Source: DATIHQ01 sp035480535
GTDB lineage: Bacteria; Chlamydiota; Chlamydiia; Chlamydiales; SM23-39
Reading direction: 5' to 3'
Assembly (NCBI GenBank): GCA_035480535.1
Contig: DATIHQ010000112.1
Span: 1 to 10,668 of the forward strand
DNA: 10,668 nt
Made by a program: the position numbers and the translations under genes. How positions within the stretch are numbered: the stretch's first letter is position 1; each line of letters begins with the position of its first letter. Of this stretch, positions 5,821 to 10,668 are shown piece after piece. The notes under the pieces are model-generated. The model did no database searches. It saw nothing but the letters and a program-made list of their open reading frames with translations, and was not told where the DNA came from.

Positions 5821-7275
5821 TTAAAGGCCGGGGTAGTTGGCGCGGAGGGTGCCGATTTCCAATTCAAAGGCGTTTAGGAGCGCTTGATCTGGGTTCGGTC
5901 GAGTGGAATGAATGTCGACCCAATTTCTCAAGTTAGGCGTAGAAGGTGCGCCAGTATCTAACAAAGAGGGCTCGGCGAGGAGCTGGGACATTTGATCGCA
6001 AAGGTGGATCAGTTCGGCTTTTAGATCCGTTTGATCTGCTGGAGTTAAATATCCGAAGGCCAACTTAAATGAATGAGTCGCTACTAGTTGCCCCTGTGCA
6101 TTGGGACTTTGGATCATTGCAATGGCCTCATCTCGAATCTGAGCGGCTGGTTTTCCATCTTGTACAAGCTTGTCGATGAGGCGTGTGAAGAAGAATTCGG
6201 GAGTTTCTCTTGTTTCTTCAATGCCGAGGTCGCGGCAGCATACGCGGTTTTCTTTTCGATCTTGAGCCCCCATCGCTGCACATTGCTTGGCGAGTGTTTT
6301 TTCTTCCTGAGCATCTACTTTTTGATGCAAGCTTAAATAGGGCGCTTGCAGGAGGGAAGTCTTTTTGGGCACTTCATGTCTTTGAATACCAGCTTCTGCA
6401 AAGCCTTCCTTTTTCACTAGCGCATCTTTTCGATCCGCATCATTTAGGCCTTGGATGGAAAGGGGGTGCATGGCTTCAAAGCATACGCCAAATCGGAAAG
6501 TTCCTTTGAGGTGTTGTTGGGTATCGGTAATTCGTCTCAGGCGGCCTTCTCCCTCTGTCGTATTGGGGGCCGGAATGGCTGCGGGATTTTTTGCCGTCCT
6601 TTCAAGCTGATTGAGCAGTCGGTCCGCATGTTCGAAAAGAATGTGGGCGGCTTTTTTCCGTTTTAGCCGGTGCATTTTATCATGAAGGTTGAGCGGTGTA
6701 TTGGCCGCATCCATATTGGGATGGGAAAGGGCGATTAAAGTGTCTTGATCTGTATCTTCAAGATTGGCACACCTGCCGCTTCTGCGCACAAATCCCTCGG
6801 GAGCATTTGCGCTTCCTCGAGCTCCTCGGGGATAAGAATGCCAAGGAAAGGTTGTTTTGCCGAGTATCTCCCTATAAAGTGTACGCAATTCTTGTACGCC
6901 ATCCGACTCATCGTCTAATTCATATTCTTGCCCGTTGCGATTTAGAATGAGGTGGTCGAGATTGAGATCGAAATGGGTTCCATTGCCGATTTGTTGTGCA
7001 GCCGCTGCTAATTTGTTTGTTTGGTCGACCGTTAGCCGTTTTGGGTCTATGAAGTAATATTCTCCGCTGGGCAAAAGAACGGCAAATCGGGGCCCTGTAG
7101 GCGCTGCATTTGCCAACTGGAGATGGGCCGTAATCCCGCCTGTAGAGGGGGGAGGATCGATTCTTCCCAGATGGGCTGTAATTTGGGGTGCAACAGAAGG
7201 GGGCACGGCTCCAAAAGGCCCGGTAGGGGCATCGGAATGGGGGCTGGAACTAGGACCTATAGGTTTTATGCTCAT
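5821..7275 (-). CDS. Unrecognised 484-residue protein between translocator and needle genes, possible secreted effector
   Basis: I do not recognise this protein. The first 70 residues are rich in Pro, Ser and Thr with no signal peptide. They contain two pairs of repeats: APTGP at 16-20 and 58-62 (each followed by a similar AV-containing stretch) and ITAHL at 32-36 and 48-52. A compact region follows (63-140, with PSGEYYFIDPKRLTVDQ and an acidic DDESD). The rest (about 165-484) is mainly helical and charged, with Cys residues at 169 and further on, including a CC pair. There is no membrane helix. The disordered N-terminus without a Sec signal, and the position between T3SS operons, fit a type III substrate, but this is inference. 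It has its own strong promoter (7300-7328) and follows a strong terminator, so it is a separate transcription unit. The ATG has GGAAG just upstream. Alternatives are a regulator or a structural accessory protein. Confidence 0.82.
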   Translation of the reverse strand: MSIKPIGPSSSPHSDAPTGPFGAVPPSVAPQITAHLGRIDPPPSTGGITAHLQLANAAPTGPRFAVLLPSGEYYFIDPKRLTVDQTNKLAAAAQQIGNGTHFDLNLDHLILNRNGQEYELDDESDGVQELRTLYREILGKTTFPWHSYPRGARGSANAPEGFVRRSGRCANLEDTDQDTLIALSHPNMDAANTPLNLHDKMHRLKRKKAAHILFEHADRLLNQLERTAKNPAAIPAPNTTEGEGRLRRITDTQQHLKGTFRFGVCFEAMHPLSIQGLNDADRKDALVKKEGFAEAGIQRHEVPKKTSLLQAPYLSLHQKVDAQEEKTLAKQCAAMGAQDRKENRVCCRDLGIEETRETPEFFFTRLIDKLVQDGKPAAQIRDEAIAMIQSPNAQGQLVATHSFKLAFGYLTPADQTDLKAELIHLCDQMSQLLAEPSLLDTGAPSTPNLRNWVDIHSTRPNPDQALLNAFELEIGTLRANYPGL

Positions 7276-7299
7276 CGTCTTCCACTTTGGCTTTCCTTA

Positions 7300-7328
7300 A
7301 TTATAACAGAAAATGGGATGAAAGTCAA
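7300..7328 (-). promoter_or_regulatory. Strong sigma-70-type promoter of the 484-residue gene
   Basis: On the minus strand, TTGACT (7323-7328, 5/6 match) and TATAAT (7300-7305, perfect) are separated by exactly 17 bases. This is the best promoter in the window. The predicted start near 7293 leaves a leader of under 20 bases before the ATG at 7275, including the ribosome-binding site. The -35 box lies inside one arm of an inverted repeat (7323-7356). Confidence 0.8.
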
Positions 7329-7356
7329 TCTTTTATTGAGTTGTAAGTGATTGACT
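7323..7356. repeat. 8-bp inverted repeat overlapping the -35 box
   Basis: AGTCAATC (7323-7330) and GATTGACT (7349-7356) are perfect inverted copies with an 18-base centre. The arm nearer the gene contains the -35 hexamer and the other lies about one and a half helical turns upstream. This placement suits an operator for a dimeric regulator. As an RNA hairpin it is less convincing because the loop is long, and it lies upstream of the predicted transcript start. Confidence 0.6.
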
Positions 7357-7369
7357 GTTAATGAAATAA

Positions 7370-7394
7370 GACCGCTCCCAAAAAGGGAGCGGTC
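7370..7394 (-). terminator. Rho-independent terminator of the translocator operon
   Basis: GACCGCTCCC (7370-7379) and GGGAGCGGTC (7385-7394) form a perfect, GC-rich 10-bp stem around a 5-base loop. On the minus strand the stem is followed by TTATTTCATTAA, a moderate T-rich tract. It begins about 16 bases after the stop codon of the CopD-position gene and separates it from the promoter of the next gene. Confidence 0.9.
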
Positions 7395-7410
7395 GGAGGA
7401 AAGAAAGGAA

Positions 7411-8280
7411 TTAGACTTTGTTGGCTTGAGCAATACCTGCCTGGAGAGTCTGAACTGCATCTTTTTGGTTAGAAGCCCAGTTTTTGACCGTTTCGCCAGT
7501 TGTATTGTTCGCGCGGCTGATCGTATCGAACGCGTATTGCGATTGTTGTCTCGCTGCCTCGTAGCCAGCCTGAAGCCTTTTCTCTAAAGCGGCTTGGTAC
7601 TGAAGTCCCGCTTGGGTCTGGAGGCCTGCCATTTGGCTTCGGTTTGTCCATCTTTGCTGGTACTGTTGTTTCTTCCCTTCAAGATTGGTAACAATCCGCT
7701 GTTTCGTTCTTTGAACACGGGTGATTTCCGCTTTGATTTGTGCAAAGAATTTTGGATCCCCTTTTTGAGCGGCTAGAAGCGCTTTTCTATCTTCATCGGT
7801 AACGGAGTCTTTGCCAAAATCTTTCGTGCGAAGGCTCTCTTTTTGAGCGTCAGTAAACTGTGGCAATTTGTCTAATACTGCTTCATCGCCATTCACTAAA
7901 ACGACCTTCGCTGGATTCTTTTCCACATTCCGTCTGAGTTCATCCCATTGATCGGTTTGCTTGAGTTCATTGTCTGCAGCAGTGAGTGTCTTATTGAATT
8001 TCACTGCGGCTCCTCCTTCACCCAATACTTCACCGGTGATCTGCATGCCCGATTGGCTTAAATTAGCATAGGCGTTATATTCCATATTTTTGGCATCTTG
8101 TTCCATTGCCGCTTGGATATTGTCGCCCAATCCTTTTGCAGTGGCTCCTTCAGTTTGAACCCCCGTTTGCAGGACTTTAAAACCATCTTGCTGCAATTGT
8201 GAATCGAGCTGTTCGATCTCTAAGGCGATCCCCAGTGTCAGGGCGCCTACAGAGGGCGTAGCTTGTGAAAAGTTTGGCAT
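7411..8280 (-). CDS. copD: CopD-like type III translocator, minor pore protein (CT579 position)
   Basis: The gene follows the CopB-like translocator by 21 bases, as CT579 (CopD) follows CT578 in C. trachomatis. CopD/YopD-type proteins insert with CopB into the host membrane to form the translocation pore. The 289 residues begin with a polar segment and a weakly hydrophobic stretch (about 10-20), then a region with QSGMQITGEVLGEGGAA (76-92), then a charged part. A long Gln/Arg/Lys-rich coiled-coil-like helix follows (about 178-250), and the C-terminal amphipathic helix ends in QTLQAGIAQANKV. I see no clear transmembrane helix, which is unusual for a pore subunit, and the protein is shorter than chlamydial CopD as I recall it. 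The start is supported by AAAGGGA upstream. Assignment rests on gene order and general architecture; it might be another translocon-associated substrate. Confidence 0.72.
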   Translation of the reverse strand: MPNFSQATPSVGALTLGIALEIEQLDSQLQQDGFKVLQTGVQTEGATAKGLGDNIQAAMEQDAKNMEYNAYANLSQSGMQITGEVLGEGGAAVKFNKTLTAADNELKQTDQWDELRRNVEKNPAKVVLVNGDEAVLDKLPQFTDAQKESLRTKDFGKDSVTDEDRKALLAAQKGDPKFFAQIKAEITRVQRTKQRIVTNLEGKKQQYQQRWTNRSQMAGLQTQAGLQYQAALEKRLQAGYEAARQQSQYAFDTISRANNTTGETVKNWASNQKDAVQTLQAGIAQANKV

Positions 8281-8301
8281 AAAATGTTCCCTTTTTATTA
8301 T

Positions 8302-9714
8302 TTAATTTCTTGATGATCCTAATATTTCTGCGGCCAATTCATATGGCTCGACGTACGACTGCCAAGTTTCATTGGTCATTGTGAACATGTCGTTGACTGT
8401 TCTGAAACTTTCCTGGTCCCGTTGAACGACGTTATTGGTCATTGTCAGGTCGTTCTGATAGATGTACTGAGCCGATTGCGCGACTCCAAGATCTCTTTCA
8501 GCCTTGGCTCCGTCTAATCCAGCTTTGGCGCTTAATATCCCAAAAGTGCCGGAACTGATATTTAAGCCGCAGCGAATGGCATCGATCGTATTGTACGTAT
8601 ATTTAAATGTTTTGGGATCGAGCAGATTCTTCATGTTGAGAAGGCCGCTCGCATCTCCGCCGCTGGCAGCAATTCTGTCGCAGGCAATGGCTGCGAGGAT
8701 CGCAAAGATCGCTCCGCCAATTGCACCGGCTAATTTTTGTTTATCTTCATCGTCGCCATGCCATTTAGCGCATTGAACCACAAAATCGGTGAATGGGTTT
8801 ACGGCGAAAGTCATTTGGACGAGGGTCGTTGCGACGGCTCCTCTAGTGAAGCCAGCCTGTCTCACTTGCGCGAAAAAGCTATTTGCATCGTTGGCTCCGT
8901 TCGCTCCTGCATTTCCTGCACCCGCGGCACCTGCAGCGCTTGCGTCTCCTGCAGCGGCTCCTGGAAGAGAGCTCGCAGCAGAGTCTATCGCTGCATCTTC
9001 AGCCACTTCGGCTGCTGTTTTAGCAGAATTGACGAGCATGCTAAGTCCCACTTGAGCGGAAGCGCCCACGGCGTTTCCAACGAGAGTTGCAGCAATGACG
9101 ATACCCACTTTGACTAGTGCAGAGGCCCAAGAAGGCAAGCCTGCATTGGCTAAGGCTTGGTCGAGTTTGCCGAAAGTCGTCGTTCCATCTTTATCGGTCG
9201 GAACGGTCATTAAGACCATGATTGCAGCGGCAACGAGGAAGGCGCACGCGCCGCCCGTCAAACCCGCTAAGATCGTACCGAATACAGCGCCAAGGACGCC
9301 GAGAAGCCTTTGCCACCAGCTTTGATGCTGTTGCTCTTCTAATGCGGCCATGTATTTCTTTAGGTCATCTTGCGCTTTATCGGCTTCCTTCTGATTCAGT
9401 GCCACCATGTTGCTCGCGATATTATTCTGCGTTGTATTCACCTGAGATTCATTTGTCGCATCCTTGATTTGCGCAGTTAAAGTCGCAGTCATAAAGGCCC
9501 AAAGCGCCGCTAGATATCCAGTGCCTGGATTTGCGCCGCTGGAAGTTAATCTAGGAGGCTCCGATGGGAAGAAAGGCTTCGAAGAACCCCGTTGCTGTGA
9601 GTGTGCAACTGCCGCCTCGGGAGTCTCTTCACGAACTTTTGAAGAAACAACCTGAAGGGCAACATGAGGGCTCTGCAGTCCCGTATTGAAATTGAGTTTT
9701 TCTGCTGTGGCCAT
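8302..9714 (-). CDS. copB: CopB-like type III translocator, major hydrophobic pore protein (YopB/SseC family)
   Basis: This 470-residue protein has the architecture of the hydrophobic translocators that are secreted through the needle and inserted in the host membrane. It has a polar N-terminus without a Sec signal, and a coiled-coil-prone stretch at about 85-128 rich in Gln, Asn and Lys. A long hydrophobic hairpin spans about 136-172, preceded by WWQRLLG; further hydrophobic segments lie at about 197-216 and 338-354. A helical C-terminus with alternating polar heptads follows (about 400-460). Chlamydial CopB (CT578) has similar length and occupies the same place. An Ala/Gly/Asn-rich low-complexity stretch lies at about 237-270. 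The ATG has AAGGAG about 5 bases upstream, and the gap to the upstream gene is 9 bases, so the three genes are one operon. Confidence 0.88.
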   Translation of the reverse strand: MATAEKLNFNTGLQSPHVALQVVSSKVREETPEAAVAHSQQRGSSKPFFPSEPPRLTSSGANPGTGYLAALWAFMTATLTAQIKDATNESQVNTTQNNIASNMVALNQKEADKAQDDLKKYMAALEEQQHQSWWQRLLGVLGAVFGTILAGLTGGACAFLVAAAIMVLMTVPTDKDGTTTFGKLDQALANAGLPSWASALVKVGIVIAATLVGNAVGASAQVGLSMLVNSAKTAAEVAEDAAIDSAASSLPGAAAGDASAAGAAGAGNAGANGANDANSFFAQVRQAGFTRGAVATTLVQMTFAVNPFTDFVVQCAKWHGDDEDKQKLAGAIGGAIFAILAAIACDRIAASGGDASGLLNMKNLLDPKTFKYTYNTIDAIRCGLNISSGTFGILSAKAGLDGAKAERDLGVAQSAQYIYQNDLTMTNNVVQRDQESFRTVNDMFTMTNETWQSYVEPYELAAEILGSSRN

Positions 9715-9723
9715 ACGTTCTCC

Positions 9724-10245
9724 TTAGAGCGCCTGTGTAATGGTTTGCAACTGAGACAGAGGTCCTGATTGGATATTCGTCAGGTTAATCTGGATCGTTT
9801 GCGTAGAATCGGAAGAGTTTTGGTTAATTCCGTTTGTTACGCCGCTGAAATAAGTATTTCCCTGGTTATAGAGCGTGTTGTGCAAGTTGAAGGCAGTGAC
9901 GTCTGCGTTGACGTGGGTAGCTTGTTGGGTAGGATCGCCAGCATATTTTGCCATATCCGAATTGATCTGAGACATGTCGCTATTGGGATCACTTGTATTG
10001 CTCATAACGTTAATATAATAGCTTGCCCAAGCCTGGCTTCTTTCTAGCAAGGATTCTGAGATGGGCATTAACCCATTGCTATCGTAATTTTGGATCGCTT
10101 CAATACTCGCCATCATCGCAGTCATTACTTCAAACATTCCCGAGGCGTCGCTTGAAAAGGAGATCGGGTCTGCCTTTTTAACTTTTGGTTGAGGAGGAGG
10201 GTTCGCCACAGAGGGTGTTGGTTGAACGGAATTGTTTGTTTCCAT
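9724..10245 (-). CDS. Small translocator-operon protein at the CT577 position, function unknown
   Basis: This 173-residue protein heads the translocator operon, the place held by CT577 before copB in C. trachomatis. The first 25 residues are Pro-rich (QPTPSVANPPPQPKVKK) with no Sec signal; the rest is helical and unusually rich in Asn, Ser, Gln and Asp. A Met-rich helix lies at about 35-52 (ASGMFEVMTAMMASIEAI) and an amphipathic helix ends at the C-terminus. Low charge and high Asn/Ser/Gln suit an exported protein more than a cytoplasmic chaperone. No SycD/LcrH-type TPR repeats are present, so it is not the translocator chaperone, which lies next to CT577 in C. trachomatis. The start has AAAGGA about 6 bases upstream of the ATG. 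Orthology with CT577 is by position only. Confidence 0.72.
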   Translation of the reverse strand: METNNSVQPTPSVANPPPQPKVKKADPISFSSDASGMFEVMTAMMASIEAIQNYDSNGLMPISESLLERSQAWASYYINVMSNTSDPNSDMSQINSDMAKYAGDPTQQATHVNADVTAFNLHNTLYNQGNTYFSGVTNGINQNSSDSTQTIQINLTNIQSGPLSQLQTITQAL

Positions 10246-10326
10246 AATAATCCTTTGGTAGTCCTAATTTATATAACCTTGCATAGTTAATTTTATAATA
10301 TTCAGATTTAAAAAGATATTTTGAAT
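10246..10326 (-). promoter_or_regulatory. AT-rich leader of the translocator operon, promoter likely but not resolved
   Basis: The stretch between the transposase remnant and the first translocator gene is very AT-rich and holds several TATAAT-like hexamers on the minus strand (for example TATTAT, TATAAA and TATATA). None has a good -35 partner at 16-18 bases. A promoter is expected here because the operon starts at 10245, but the exact site cannot be chosen by eye. A chlamydial alternative-sigma promoter is also possible. Confidence 0.35.
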
Positions 10327-10353
10327 TATCCCGATAAGATGTTTATCGGGATA
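10327..10353. repeat. Perfect 11-bp hairpin at the transposase stop codon
   Basis: TATCCCGATAA (10327-10337) and TTATCGGGATA (10343-10353) are perfect inverted copies around the 5-base loop GATGT. The stop codon of the transposase frame lies in the right arm. It could be a terminator for the transposase frame on the minus strand, though no clean T run follows (AATTCAAAATATCTTTTT). It could also be a remnant of an element end. Either way it would insulate the translocator operon. Confidence 0.6.
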
Positions 10354-10668
10354 GGATGGGTTCTGTAGATAATTGCGAAGTTCTATTTCTGCGGGCTGGG
10401 AAGGAGACATCGGAGACTAGGCTTGAGAGTTCTTTGAGCGTCGCTAGGATTTGATCGAGGAAGCCATTTTCTTTCCAAGCGATAAACCAGCGGTGCGAGG
10501 CCGATTTAGAGGCAAATTCTGGACTTTGAGGCAAGGCGCCCCATTTCGCTCCTGTCAATAGGACAAAAAGGATCGAATTGAGCACAGTGCGCCAAGGCGT
10601 GTGGGGTTTGCCCCGCCCCCGTTTGAGGGGGGCCGGGAAGAGAGGCTCGATGATCTGCCACTGTAAAT
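10343..10668 (-). CDS. IS5-type transposase, N-terminal part (DUF4096-like), incomplete
   Basis: The frame is open to the right edge of the window, so the beginning is cut off; the visible part is about 107 codons. It starts LQWQIIEPLFPAPLKRGRGK and continues through RTVLNSILFVLLTGAKWGALP, the typical N-terminal domain of IS5-group transposases that precedes the DDE catalytic core. A helix follows with HRWFIAWKENGFLDQILATL. After about residue 85 the sequence loses resemblance to the family and stops, before any catalytic Asp. Such elements may be split into two frames joined by frameshifting, but no continuation of the DDE domain is visible in the bases beyond, so this is most likely a truncated remnant. 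A GTG at 10585 could serve as an internal start but would drop conserved residues. Confidence 0.8.
   Translation of the reverse strand, partial: LQWQIIEPLFPAPLKRGRGKPHTPWRTVLNSILFVLLTGAKWGALPQSPEFASKSASHRWFIAWKENGFLDQILATLKELSSLVSDVSFPARRNRTSQLSTEPILSR

Noticed and set aside
5531..5877. Two plus-strand frames near the scc4 5' end
   Set aside because: They overlap scc4 and the next gene in antisense, and read through the promoter and repeat region without family resemblance.
8737..9117. Cys/Ser-rich plus-strand frame opposite copB
   Set aside because: Composition mirrors the Ala/Gly-rich codons of copB read on the other strand; no independent support.
1..10668. tRNA, rRNA, CRISPR array or riboswitch
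   Set aside because: No regularly spaced repeats and no clover-leaf or conserved RNA motifs were seen; almost all of the window is protein-coding.

Overview
The window comes from a member of the Chlamydiota and carries a large piece of its type III secretion system (T3SS). The best anchor is the export ATPase at 422-1738, which matches chlamydial CdsN (CT669 in C. trachomatis) closely along its whole length. The genes before it follow the C. trachomatis order CT663-CT664-CT665-CT666-CT667-CT668-CT669. Several proteins differ enough from Chlamydiaceae (CdsD near 620 residues, a short CopD-like protein, a transposase fragment, an unfamiliar 484-residue protein) that an environmental or amoeba-associated chlamydia seems more likely than a Chlamydia species. 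I cannot name the genus.

All genes that can be placed in the system are on the minus strand, so transcription runs from high to low coordinates. Region A (10668-10343) holds the N-terminal part of an IS5-type transposase, with a perfect hairpin over its stop codon. Region B (10245-7411) is a three-gene translocator operon: a small CT577-position protein, a CopB/YopB-like hydrophobic translocator and a CopD-position protein. It closes with a strong hairpin terminator at 7370-7394. Region C (7275-5821) is a single 484-residue protein I do not recognise. It has a near-consensus sigma-70-type promoter whose -35 box sits in one arm of an inverted repeat. Region D (5681-422) is a tight seven-gene operon: an Scc4-like chaperone, CdsD (basal-body ring), CdsE and CdsG (needle co-chaperones), CdsF (needle), a CT668-like protein whose C-terminus looks like an inner-rod protein (SctI), and CdsN (ATPase). 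Region E (1-464) carries the 3' end of an unrelated plus-strand reading frame that runs into the end of cdsN. The genes that follow cdsN in Chlamydia (cdsO, cdsP, cdsQ) are not on the minus strand here.

Together the genes would supply the inner-membrane ring (CdsD), needle subunit with its cytoplasmic chaperones (F, E, G), probable inner rod (CT668-like), the ATPase that strips and feeds substrates (CdsN), and the pore proteins placed in the host membrane (CopB/CopD). Scc4 in Chlamydia is both a CopN chaperone and an RNA-polymerase-binding regulator, so the gene heading region D may link secretion to transcription. The items most worth pursuing are the 484-residue protein between the two T3SS blocks and its promoter/inverted-repeat arrangement, the inner-rod assignment, and the joining of translocator and needle blocks, which lie apart in C. 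trachomatis.
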